A stretch of 64,000 nt of DNA from Virgisporangium aurantiacum (lineage in GTDB: Bacteria; Actinomycetota; Actinomycetes; Mycobacteriales; Micromonosporaceae), in NCBI RefSeq assembly GCF_016863635.1, contig NZ_BOPG01000090.1:21247-85246 (forward strand), read 5' to 3'. Shown here piece after piece: positions 34,860-42,740 of this stretch. The notes beneath the pieces were generated by a model, which saw only the letters and a list, made by a program, of their open reading frames with translations, did no database searches and was not told the origin of the DNA. A program made the translations under genes and the position numbers. Every line of letters begins with the position of its first letter. The stretch's first letter is position 1.

Positions 34860-35447
34860 ATGACCGACGTTACGGGGGTTCGGGCCCGCCCGGGTGGCCG
34901 GGTGACCCTGCGGTTCACCGGAACCGGCTACCGCGCCCTGCCGCAGCCGAAGCGGCTCGAGATCTGGGGCGACCGGCTGCTCGGCGACGCCACGACCGGC
35001 ATCTCGCTCATCGTGCTGATCGTGTTCGGTGGCCTCGCCGCCTACCTGTGGCAGGAGGACGCGAAGCCGGTCTCCGTCCTGCTGCTCGTCATCTGCGTGC
35101 CGTGCCTGCTCGTGCTGCTCGCCCGGGCCGCGATCGAGTCGGTGGGTTGGCTGTTCCTCGCCGCAGCCGTCGTCGGTGCGGTGCTGTTCGCCCCGCTGCT
35201 GCTGTTCCCCGGGGCGCGGCGATGGGCCACGCAGTGGTGGAAGAAGAAGCCGGCCGAGTCACACCTCGACAAGCGGATCCGGGTGACCGACCTGGAACCG
35301 GTCTCGGTGGAACGCAACGGCAGAGCGGTCACCGTCACGGTGCTGATCGACGGCGCCAGAATCCGGTACACGGCACGAGACGGCGACGCCCTGGAGCGCG
35401 AGTTCCGGGCGATGCTGTCACGGCCCGCCACCGGGGTCGGACCGTAG
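34860..35447 (+). CDS. Membrane protein of unknown function
   Basis: 195 residues from ATG at 34860. A short N-terminal beta-rich segment (GGRVTLRFTGTGYRALPQPKRLEIWG, quoted in part) precedes three membrane helices (about 47-64, 72-92, 95-118) and a C-terminal cytoplasmic domain of about 70 residues (KRIRVTDLEPVSVERNGRAV). No family recognised. Its last 30 bases overlap the convergent amidohydrolase gene. Confidence 0.75.
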   Translation: MTDVTGVRARPGGRVTLRFTGTGYRALPQPKRLEIWGDRLLGDATTGISLIVLIVFGGLAAYLWQEDAKPVSVLLLVICVPCLLVLLARAAIESVGWLFLAAAVVGAVLFAPLLLFPGARRWATQWWKKKPAESHLDKRIRVTDLEPVSVERNGRAVTVTVLIDGARIRYTARDGDALEREFRAMLSRPATGVGP

Positions 35448-36683
35448 CGAGTCCGGCCCGCCGCCGCTCGACCCGGCCACCGTGTCCACACCGGACTGCG
35501 TCACCGCCCGGCCGGCCACCAGCACGAGGTCGATCTCGCGCAGCGCCGCCAGGTCGAACAGCGGATCGCCGTGCACCGCGATGATGTCGGCCCGCTTGCC
35601 GGCGTCGAGGCTGCCCGTCTCGTCGCCGACCCCGCACGCCGCCGCCGCGGTCACCGTCGCCAGTTCGATGATCTCGGCGGCGCTGAAACCGGCCAGCGCG
35701 AACACCTCGAGCCCGCCGACGTAGTCGTCGGCCGCCTTGTCCAGGTCGCCGAGGTGGAACCCGCAGTCGTCACCGGCCACCAGCCTTACCCCGGCGTCGC
35801 GCATCCGCGTGAGCATCGACAGCCACCCGTCGAGCGGTGCCGACCCGACCCGCGAACGGATCGCCTCGAACTGCCCGTGCACGGTCGGGCAGACGTACAC
35901 CCCGGAGGAGGCGATCCGCGCGACGAGATCGGCGTCGTACGCGTAGCCCGTGGGCGTCAGGAACGTGCAGTGCTCGATCGTCGTCACGCCGGCTTCCAGC
36001 ACGTCCGAAATAGACTCCGGCGAATGGGCGTGCGCCGCCACCCCCTTGCCGCGCAGCTCCGCCTCCTCCACGATCGCGCGCAGCTGCGTCACGTCGAACT
36101 GGGACCGCCACGCCGGCGGAGCGACCGCGGTCATCTGGCCGCCCGACGCCATCACCTTCAGCACGTCGGCGCCGGCGCGCAGGTTCTCCCGCGCGACCCG
36201 CCGCACCCCGGAAAGATCATCGGCCTCGCCGCCCATGTACCAGCAGTGCCCGCCGGTCGGGGTGATCGGCCGGGTCGCGACGAGCAGGTTCGGCCCGACC
36301 GTGAGGCCGGCGGCGATCGAGTCGCGCAGGGCCACGTCGAGAAAGTTGCGGCCGCCGAGGTCCCGGGCCAGGGTGACGCCCGCGGACACGAGCTTGCGCG
36401 CGTTCTCGGCCATCCGCAGCAGCAGCCGCGGGTCGGACTCGGCGGTCTGCCCGGTGACCGGGTCGACCCGGTCGTCGAAGCCGAGGTGCACGTGCGCGTC
36501 GACGAGCCCGGGCATCAGGGTCCGGCCGGGAAGATCCAGGACGAGAGCGGACGGCGGCACGTCGAGGCTGCCGCGCTCACCGACCCCGGCGATGCGCGTC
36601 CCGTCGACGAGCACCTCCCCGTTGCGGATGGACTCTCCCGGCCGTCCGGTGAGGACGGTCGCGGCGCGGATCAGCTTCAGCAC
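35418..36683 (-). CDS. Amidohydrolase, imidazolonepropionase/prolidase-like
   Basis: 421 residues from GTG at 36681-36683. Metal-binding motifs: LPGLVDAHVHLGF (HxH), ADVLKVMASGG (carboxylated Lys), AHAHSPESI (His), TIEHCTF (His) and AGDDCGFH (Asp). The closing strand pattern GSLDAGKRADIIAVHGDPL is typical of cyclic amidohydrolases such as Xaa-Pro dipeptidase-like enzymes. The GGHCWYMGGEAD loop also fits that group. Substrate not assigned. Divergent from the oxidoreductase gene 31 bases away. Confidence 0.92.
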   Translation of the reverse strand: MLKLIRAATVLTGRPGESIRNGEVLVDGTRIAGVGERGSLDVPPSALVLDLPGRTLMPGLVDAHVHLGFDDRVDPVTGQTAESDPRLLLRMAENARKLVSAGVTLARDLGGRNFLDVALRDSIAAGLTVGPNLLVATRPITPTGGHCWYMGGEADDLSGVRRVARENLRAGADVLKVMASGGQMTAVAPPAWRSQFDVTQLRAIVEEAELRGKGVAAHAHSPESISDVLEAGVTTIEHCTFLTPTGYAYDADLVARIASSGVYVCPTVHGQFEAIRSRVGSAPLDGWLSMLTRMRDAGVRLVAGDDCGFHLGDLDKAADDYVGGLEVFALAGFSAAEIIELATVTAAAACGVGDETGSLDAGKRADIIAVHGDPLFDLAALREIDLVLVAGRAVTQSGVDTVAGSSGGGPDSLRSDPGGGP

Positions 36684-36714
36684 GACGCGAACCCTATCGG
36701 CGTACCGTGAACGG

Positions 36715-37779
36715 ATGACACCCTGGCCGACCGATCGCCTCACCGCGCTGCTCGGGATCGAGCACCCGATCGTCCAGGGCCCGTTCGGCGGCGGGGCGTC
36801 GTCGGTCGCGCTGGCCGCGGCCGTCTCCGGCGCCGGCGGGCTCGGTTCGTTCGGCGCCCACGCGCTGGGTCCCCAGGAGATAAAGACCTTGGTGGACGCG
36901 CTGCGAGCGGCCACCGACCGTCCGTTCGCCGTGAACCTGTGGGTGCCGCAGCCGACCGAGGTCACGAACGTCGACCTGGTCCCCCACATCGAGCGCCTGC
37001 GGCCGCTCTACGCGCGCACCGGATCCACGCCGCCGGCCAGGGTCACCGTGCAGAACTTCGACGACCAGCTGCAGGCGGCCCTCGACGCCGCTCCCCCGGT
37101 GCTGAGCTTCGTCATGGGTGTGCCGCCGGCAGCGGCGCTGGAATCGGCCCGGGCCAAGGGGATCCGCACGATCGGCACCGCCAGCACCGTCGAGGAGGCG
37201 GTGGCGCTCGCCGATGCCGGGCTCGATGCCGTGGTCGCCTCGGGCAGCGACGCCGGCGGCCATCGCGGCGCGTTCCTGCGCCCCGTGGAGGAGTCGCTCG
37301 TCGGAACGTTCTCGCTGATCCCCCAGGTGGCCGACGCGGTCGACGTGCCGGTGGTCGCCGCCGGCGGGATCGCCGACGCGCGCGGCATCGCGGCGGCGTT
37401 CGCGCTCGGCGCGCACGGCGTGCAGATCGGCACCGGGTTCCTCAACACGGTCGAGTCCAACGCCAGCGCGCCGCACCGGCGCGCGCTCAACAGCGACGGC
37501 GCGCGTCGCACCGTCCTCACGAAGGTCTTTTCCGGACGGATGGCGCGCGGCATCGCGAACCGCGTCACCCGTGATCTGGTCGACGCGGAGCGCGACGTGC
37601 CCGCGTACCCGGTCCAGAACGCTTTGATGATGCCGATCCGCCGCGCCGCCGCCGACCGCGACGACCCCGACCACCTCAATCTCTGGAGCGGCCAGGCCGC
37701 TCCCCTCACCCACGAGACGACCGCGGTGGAATACCTCACACGGCTGGTGCGGGAAGCCCAGGCGCGCCTCGGCGGTTGA
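36715..37779 (+). CDS. Nitronate monooxygenase-family flavoprotein
   Basis: 354 residues. TIM-barrel FMN motifs: LGIEHPIVQGPFGGGAS, GGLGSFGAHAL, VVASGSDAGGHRG (flavin and catalytic region with His), and VVAAGGIADARGIAAAFALGAHGVQIGTGFL, quoted in part, for phosphate binding. These enzymes oxidise alkyl nitronates such as propionate 3-nitronate. Followed immediately by a luciferase-like oxidoreductase, possibly a detoxification pair. Confidence 0.93.
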   Translation: MTPWPTDRLTALLGIEHPIVQGPFGGGASSVALAAAVSGAGGLGSFGAHALGPQEIKTLVDALRAATDRPFAVNLWVPQPTEVTNVDLVPHIERLRPLYARTGSTPPARVTVQNFDDQLQAALDAAPPVLSFVMGVPPAAALESARAKGIRTIGTASTVEEAVALADAGLDAVVASGSDAGGHRGAFLRPVEESLVGTFSLIPQVADAVDVPVVAAGGIADARGIAAAFALGAHGVQIGTGFLNTVESNASAPHRRALNSDGARRTVLTKVFSGRMARGIANRVTRDLVDAERDVPAYPVQNALMMPIRRAAADRDDPDHLNLWSGQAAPLTHETTAVEYLTRLVREAQARLGG

Positions 37780-37787
37780 GAGTTCAC

Positions 37788-38813
37788 GTGACCCCAGTTG
37801 CTTCTTCGGTAGTGCCCCTCTCCGTTCTCGATCTCGCGCCGGTGGCCGAGGGTAGCGACAACGGCACCGCGCTCGCCCACACCACCGCGCTCGCCACCCG
37901 GGTGGAGGAGCTCGGCTACCACCGGCTGTGGGTCGCCGAACACCACAACATGCCCGGTATCGCCAGTTCCGCGCCGGCCGTGCTGTTGGCGCACCTGGCC
38001 GCCCGCACGTCGTCGATCCGGCTGGGCTCGGGCGGGGTGATGCTGCCCAACCACGCGCCGCTGGTGGTGGCGGAGCAGTTCGGCACGCTGGTCGCGCTGC
38101 ATCCGGACCGCATCGACCTGGGCATCGGACGGGCGCCAGGCACCGACCAGCTCACCGCGCTCGCGTTGCGCCGCAGCGTCGAGGGGCTGTCGGCGGAGGA
38201 CTTCCCGCAGGAGCTGGCCCGGCTCATCGGCTACTTCGAGGCCGGTTCCGGCCAGCCCCGGGTCACGGCCGTTCCGGGACGCGGTGACGCGCCGGCGATC
38301 TGGCTCCTCGGTTCGAGCGACTTCTCCGCGCGGCTCGCCGGCCGGCTCGGGCTGCCGTTCTCGTTCGCGCACCACTTCAGCGCCGCCAACACCGACATCG
38401 CCCTGGAGCTGTACCGGGCCGAGTTCCGCCCTTCTCGCTGGCTCGACTCCCCTTATGCGATGGTGGCGGTGTCGGCGGTCTGCGCCGACACCGACGAGCG
38501 GGCCGAGTACCTGAGCCTGCCGTCGGGCCTGTCGTTCCTGCGGTTGCGGCAGGGCCGGCCGGGTCGCATGCCGTCACCCGACGACGCCGCCGGGTACCCG
38601 TTCTCGGATCTGGAACGCGCGTTCATCGCCTCCCGCCGCGAGGGGCAGGCGCTCGGCTCCCCCTCGACCGTCACCGACCAGCTCAACGCGCTGCTGCGCC
38701 GCACGAACGCCGACGAGCTGATGCTGACGACGCTGGTGTTCGACATCGACGACCGGATCCGCTCGTACGAGCTGATCGCCGAGCAGGTGGCGCCGAAGCT
38801 GCAGCGTCCCTGA
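37788..38813 (+). CDS. LLM-class flavin-dependent oxidoreductase
   Basis: 341 residues from GTG at 37788; a TTG at 37776 overlapping the upstream stop is possible. Luciferase-like fold: VPLSVLDLAPVAEGSD, RVEELGYHRLWVAEHHNMPGIA, IRLGSGGVMLPNHAPLVVAEQFGTL and LGIGRAPGTD. This subfamily (MsnO8-type) uses reduced FMN or F420; the cofactor is not resolved here. Probably co-transcribed with the nitronate monooxygenase gene. Confidence 0.92.
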   Translation: MTPVASSVVPLSVLDLAPVAEGSDNGTALAHTTALATRVEELGYHRLWVAEHHNMPGIASSAPAVLLAHLAARTSSIRLGSGGVMLPNHAPLVVAEQFGTLVALHPDRIDLGIGRAPGTDQLTALALRRSVEGLSAEDFPQELARLIGYFEAGSGQPRVTAVPGRGDAPAIWLLGSSDFSARLAGRLGLPFSFAHHFSAANTDIALELYRAEFRPSRWLDSPYAMVAVSAVCADTDERAEYLSLPSGLSFLRLRQGRPGRMPSPDDAAGYPFSDLERAFIASRREGQALGSPSTVTDQLNALLRRTNADELMLTTLVFDIDDRIRSYELIAEQVAPKLQRP

Positions 38814-38843
38814 GGTTCCCGCCCGCACCGTAGAGTGACGTCG

Positions 38844-39857
38844 ATGTCGCTCGGATTCCGGTGGCGACGCGACGGGTGGCTGGTCGGCTCGGTCGTGCTG
38901 GCCACCGTCATCATCGCCACCGCCGCGGTGGTCGGATCATCCTCCACGGAGGCCGTCCGGCCGGTTCCTTCTGGCGGGCCGGCGCTGGAGCCGTTGCCGG
39001 CCGGCAGGTTCGGCCGGGCCACGCTCGTGTACTGGGGCTGCGCCACGGACTGCTACCCCGTGGTGCGGTTCGGCGACGGCCGGGAGTTCGAGGTACCCAC
39101 CGACGCGACGTCGACCCGCGGCGTCACGCTGTCACCCGACGGACGCTGGCTCGGCTACCCCCTCGGAACCGGCCTGGTCGTCCGCGACCTCGTCGGGTCG
39201 TCCGCCGAGCACCGGTTCGGCTCGCCCGCCGTCGGCCGCCGGATGACCGCCTGGGCCTGGTCCGCCGACTCGGCGGTGCTGCTCGTCAGCGACGAGGGCG
39301 CCGACCAGGTGCCGACGGGCTTCACCCTGCTGTGGGTCGAGGACGGCACGCGGATGCCGCTACCGGCGTGGCCCGGGCACGAGGTCCTCGGCGTGCGCCT
39401 GCCGGTGCAGCTGCTCGTCGCCCAGCCGAACGCCCCCGCCGGGTCCCATGTCGATCTCGCCCTCACCACCGCGACGGGCGAGATCGCGACCTGGTTCACC
39501 GTCGACGCGGCGGCCCAACTGCGCGCCGGCGAGCGGCTGGTGCCGAACGGCGTCCGCTTCAGCGGGACCGGCACCGGGTTCGAGGCGGTGGTGCTGAACC
39601 GCGACGACGACCCGACCGCCGTCCTGAGGTTCGGCACGAACGACGCCGAAGACCCGATCATCCGGCACGACCTGCCCACCACCGGATCGGGACGCTGGTC
39701 GTATCTCGGCGTCGGCCCGGACGGCACCGCCTTCGCCCACCACGAGCAGGGCCGCACCCGGCTCCGCTATCTCGCCCCGGACGGCACGATCAACCCCGGC
39801 CCCGACCTGCCCCCCGATCCCGTCCGCGTGGTACCCCCGGGCGTCGCCGTGTACTAA
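38844..39857 (+). CDS. Membrane-anchored protein, probable beta-propeller-like exterior
   Basis: 337 residues from ATG at 38844 (GTG at 38835 possible). One N-terminal membrane helix (about 12-33), then an extracytoplasmic region with repeated strand-turn units: VTLSPDGRWLGYPL, WAWSADSAVLLVSD, YLGVGPDGTAFAHHEQGRTRLRYLAPDG. The S-D-G-R-W spacing is typical of WD40/TolB-like propellers. Function unknown. It ends just before the MarR gene. Confidence 0.7.
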   Translation: MSLGFRWRRDGWLVGSVVLATVIIATAAVVGSSSTEAVRPVPSGGPALEPLPAGRFGRATLVYWGCATDCYPVVRFGDGREFEVPTDATSTRGVTLSPDGRWLGYPLGTGLVVRDLVGSSAEHRFGSPAVGRRMTAWAWSADSAVLLVSDEGADQVPTGFTLLWVEDGTRMPLPAWPGHEVLGVRLPVQLLVAQPNAPAGSHVDLALTTATGEIATWFTVDAAAQLRAGERLVPNGVRFSGTGTGFEAVVLNRDDDPTAVLRFGTNDAEDPIIRHDLPTTGSGRWSYLGVGPDGTAFAHHEQGRTRLRYLAPDGTINPGPDLPPDPVRVVPPGVAVY

Positions 39858-39860
39858 CAG

Positions 39861-39879
39861 ATCGTCTGCCACGGAACTA
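39861..39879 (+). promoter_or_regulatory. Shared MarR-type operator/promoter motif, copy 1
   Basis: ATCGTCTGCCACGGAACTA, 12 bases before the marR-like start. The same 19-mer with one change is at 40777-40795 upstream of the MFS gene. The duplicated placement suggests that the MarR protein controls itself and the exporter. Confidence 0.7.
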
Positions 39880-39890
39880 CTCTTGGGGGC

Positions 39891-40376
39891 ATGACCGCCA
39901 TGTCCCCGTCCCGCGTCGAGCCCGATCTGTCGTACCTCTTCGACCGCGCCGGCCACGTGCTGCGGACCCGGATGGCCGCCGCCCTCGCCGAGATCGGGTT
40001 GACCGCGCGGATGCACTGCGTGCTCGTGCACGCGCTGGAGGAGGAGCGCACCCAGGCCCAACTCGCCGAGATCGGCGACATGGACAAGACCACCATGGTC
40101 GTCACCGTCGACGCGCTGGAGAAGGCAGGACTGGCCGAACGCCGCCCGTCGACCCACGACCGGCGCGCCCGGATCATCGCGGTCACCGACGAGGGTGCCC
40201 GGGTGGCCCACCGCAGCCAGGAGATCGTCGACGCCGTCCACCGCGACACGCTGGCCGCCCTACCCGGCCAGGACCGCCAGACCCTGATCCGCATCCTGAC
40301 CGACCTGGTCACCGGCCCGCTGGCCGAACCGGCGGAGCCGGCCGTGGGCGTCCGCCGCGCCCGCCAATCCGCCTGA
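39891..40376 (+). CDS. MarR-family transcriptional regulator
   Basis: 161 residues. Winged helix: QAQLAEIGDMDKTTMVVTVDALEKAGLAERRPSTHDRRARIIAVTDEG, quoted in part, with the wing DRRAR. Typical N-terminal dimer helix LSYLFDRAGHVLRTRMAAAL. It likely represses itself and the MFS gene at 40814 through the shared motif; an aromatic or drug-like ligand would release it. Confidence 0.93.
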   Translation: MTAMSPSRVEPDLSYLFDRAGHVLRTRMAAALAEIGLTARMHCVLVHALEEERTQAQLAEIGDMDKTTMVVTVDALEKAGLAERRPSTHDRRARIIAVTDEGARVAHRSQEIVDAVHRDTLAALPGQDRQTLIRILTDLVTGPLAEPAEPAVGVRRARQSA

Positions 40377-40425
40377 CCGATCAGAGCTCACCGGCGGGGC
40401 GATCCGAGCCCGGACCAACGTCGCC

Positions 40426-40493
40426 GATCTTGCAGTTGTGCTCGCCGAAAAACGGGCGAATTCCGGCAAAAAGGCGGACACAACTGCAAGATC
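40426..40493. repeat. 68 bp palindromic repeat element, copy 2
   Basis: Same subtype and orientation as copy 1: GATCTTGCAGTTGTG start, CTCGCCGAAAAACGGGCGAA interior, CACAACTGCAAGATC end. One arm mismatch near the base of the inner stem. It lies 50 bases after the MarR stop and 27 bases before copy 3. Confidence 0.9.
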
Positions 40494-40520
40494 GGCGAAC
40501 CGACCGCTGTCCCCGGCGGC

Positions 40521-40590
40521 GATCTTGCAGTTGTGGTGCCTTGTTCGCCCTTATTCGCCCCTGTTTATGACCCACCACAACTGCAAGATC
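40521..40590. repeat. 70 bp palindromic repeat element, copy 3
   Basis: Perfect 18 bp ends GATCTTGCAGTTGTGGTG and CACCACAACTGCAAGATC. The interior reads TTGTTCGCCCTTATTCGCCC and aligns with the reverse complement of copies 1 and 2, so this copy is inverted relative to them. It belongs to a second subtype shared with copy 4. Confidence 0.9.
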
Positions 40591-40637
40591 GACTCCCGGG
40601 GACCCCGACCGCCACGACGTCCAGCGCACCAGACGGA

Positions 40638-40693
40638 GCGTGAGCGGGGAAGTTCTCCCACGTCAGGGCGTGTACGAGCTTCCCCGCTCACGC
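40638..40693. repeat. 15 bp perfect inverted repeat with 26-base loop
   Basis: GCGTGAGCGGGGAAG and CTTCCCCGCTCACGC flank a loop that has its own CACG / CGTG pairing. With repeat copies 2 and 3 it makes this 437-base MarR-MFS gap unusually rich in foldable DNA. No gene seen in the gap. Confidence 0.75.
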
Positions 40694-40776
40694 GCAGCTG
40701 TCCACAGGCGCACCGCGCCGACCGCCAGCGGCGACAGCGGCGACGGCGGCAACAGCGCGACAAGCGTCACTAGCGG

Positions 40777-40795
40777 ATCGTCTGCAACGGAACTA
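40777..40795 (+). promoter_or_regulatory. Shared MarR-type operator/promoter motif, copy 2
   Basis: ATCGTCTGCAACGGAACTA, 18 bases before the MFS GTG start. It differs at one position from the motif upstream of the MarR gene. The close position to the start implies a short leader. Confidence 0.7.
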
Positions 40796-40813
40796 TCTGC
40801 TACCGTCACACCC

Positions 40814-42253
40814 GTGAGAAGAAAAACTGCGCTCGGCGTCCTCGCCTCGGCGACCCTCATGATCATTCTCGACGGCAGCATCGTCACCGTGGCCATGCCG
40901 GCCATCCAGGACGACCTCGGGTTCTCCGCCGCCGGCCTCAGCTGGGTCGTCAACGCCTACCTGGTGGCGTTCGGCAGCCTGCTGCTGCTCGCCGGCCGCC
41001 TCGGTGACCTGCTCGGCCGCCGCCTGATGTTCCTCGCCGGCACCGCCGTGTTCACCGCGGCCTCCGTGCTCGCCGGCGCCGCCACCACCATCGAGATACT
41101 CCTCGCCGCCCGCTTCCTCCAGGGCATCGGCAGCGCGATGGCCGTCGCCGTCAGCCTCGGCATCCTCGTCACCACGTTCACCGAGCCCACCGAGCGCGCC
41201 CGCGCCATCGCGGTCTTCAGTTTCACCGGCGCGGCCGGCGCGTCGATCGGCAGCGTGCTCGGCGGCGTCCTCACCGACGCGCTCAGCTGGCACTGGATCT
41301 TCTTCATCAACGTGCCCATCGGCATCGCCGTCATCGCGCTCGCGCTGAGGGTCCTCCCGAACGACCGTGGGCTGGGCATCGCCAAGGGTGCCGACATCAT
41401 CGGCGCCGTCCTCGTCACCGCGGGGCTGATGCTGGTCATCGTGGGCGTGGTGAACGAAGGAATGATCTGGATCGCCGCCGGGACGGCGCTGCTCGCCGCG
41501 TTCATCGCCCGGCAGGCCACCGCCCGCACGCCGTTGATGCCGCTGCGGATCTTCCGCTCCCGCAACGTCTCCGGCGCCAACCTGGTGCAGATTCTCATCA
41601 TCGCCGCCTGCTTCGCGTTCCAGATCCTGCTGGCGCTGTACCTGCAGCACGTGCAGGGCTACGGCGCGGGCGGCACGGGTCTGGCGATGCTGCCGCCCGC
41701 CGTGGTCATCGGCGTGGTCACCCTGGGCTTCTCGGCGCGGCTGATCGCGCGGTTCGGCGAGCGTCCGGTGCTGCTGGCCGGCCTGGCGCTGCTCGCGGCG
41801 ATGTTTCTGCTCCTCACCCGGGTACCGGTGCACGCGACCTACGCCACCGACCTGCTGCCGGTCATGCTGCTGGCGAGCGGCTTCGGCCTGGCGCTACCGG
41901 CCCTCACCGCGCTGGGCATGTCGGGCGCGAAGGCCGACGACGCCGGGCTCGCGTCGGGTCTCTTCAACACCACGCAACAGGTCGGCATGGCCCTCGGCGC
42001 CGCCGTGCTCACGACCCTCGCGGCCGCCCGCACCGCCGACCGCGCCGGGCTCGGCGAGGCCGCGGCGCTCACGGCCGGCTACCGCCTGGCCTTCGCGGTG
42101 GGCGCGGCGCTCATCGTGGTCGCGGCCATCGTCGCGGTCACCGTCCTCCGTCCGCAAAAGCTGGATGACGCCCACCGCGCCGCCCCCGGTACCGCAACCG
42201 ACGGGTACGTGGCGGGAGACTTGTCGGATGCGCATCACACTGCTGACCGGTGA
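40814..42253 (+). CDS. MFS drug exporter, DHA2 (14-helix) type
   Basis: 479 residues from GTG at 40814. Motif VILDGSIVTVAMPAIQ-like segment (IILDGSIVTVAMP), WVVNAYLVAFGSLLLLAGRLGDLLGRR (motif A), RFLQGIGSAMAVA, and GGVLTDALSWHWIFFINVPIG are diagnostic for the EmrB/QacA group. Likely proton-coupled export of toxic compounds under MarR control. The last 26 bases overlap the macrodomain gene. Confidence 0.92.
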   Translation: MRRKTALGVLASATLMIILDGSIVTVAMPAIQDDLGFSAAGLSWVVNAYLVAFGSLLLLAGRLGDLLGRRLMFLAGTAVFTAASVLAGAATTIEILLAARFLQGIGSAMAVAVSLGILVTTFTEPTERARAIAVFSFTGAAGASIGSVLGGVLTDALSWHWIFFINVPIGIAVIALALRVLPNDRGLGIAKGADIIGAVLVTAGLMLVIVGVVNEGMIWIAAGTALLAAFIARQATARTPLMPLRIFRSRNVSGANLVQILIIAACFAFQILLALYLQHVQGYGAGGTGLAMLPPAVVIGVVTLGFSARLIARFGERPVLLAGLALLAAMFLLLTRVPVHATYATDLLPVMLLASGFGLALPALTALGMSGAKADDAGLASGLFNTTQQVGMALGAAVLTTLAAARTADRAGLGEAAALTAGYRLAFAVGAALIVVAAIVAVTVLRPQKLDDAHRAAPGTATDGYVAGDLSDAHHTADR

Positions 42254-42740
42254 CATCACCACCGTTCAGGTCGACGCGATCGTGAACGCCGCCAACTCCT
42301 CACTGCTCGGCGGCGGGGGCGTCGACGGGGCGATCCATCGCAAGGGCGGCCCGGAGATCCTCGCCGAGTGCCGGGCTCTCCGGGCCGCGAAGTACGGCCG
42401 CGGCCTCCCCACCGGCCAGGCCGTCGCCACCACCGCCGGCCGCCTGCCGGCCCGCTGGGTGATCCACACGGTCGGCCCGGTGTGGAGCGCGGAGGAGGAC
42501 CGCTCGGCCCTCCTCCGCGACTGCTACACCAACTCCCTCACCGTGGCCGGCGACCTCGGTGCCACCACGGTGGCGTTCCCCTTGATCTCCGCGGGCATCT
42601 TCCGCTGGCCCAAGGAGGACGCCGTGCGACAGGCGGTCGCCGCCATCACCGCCGCGCCACCATCCACTGTGGACAACGCGCGGCTGGTGCTGTTCGACGA
42701 CGAAACCCGCGACGTCGCCGAGATGGTGCTCGGTTTCTAG
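42228..42740 (+). CDS. Macrodomain protein, O-acetyl-ADP-ribose deacetylase-like
   Basis: 170 residues from ATG at 42228 with GGGAG nine bases upstream. Macrodomain motifs: GDITTVQVDAIVNAANSSLLGGGGVDGAIHRKGG, quoted in part, and ISAGIFRWPKEDA. Closest in pattern to YmdB-like MacroD proteins that remove ADP-ribose or acetyl-ADP-ribose. It starts inside the end of the exporter gene, so translation is probably coupled. The second ADP-ribose-active enzyme in the window is at 27117-27950. Confidence 0.93.
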   Translation: MRITLLTGDITTVQVDAIVNAANSSLLGGGGVDGAIHRKGGPEILAECRALRAAKYGRGLPTGQAVATTAGRLPARWVIHTVGPVWSAEEDRSALLRDCYTNSLTVAGDLGATTVAFPLISAGIFRWPKEDAVRQAVAAITAAPPSTVDNARLVLFDDETRDVAEMVLGF

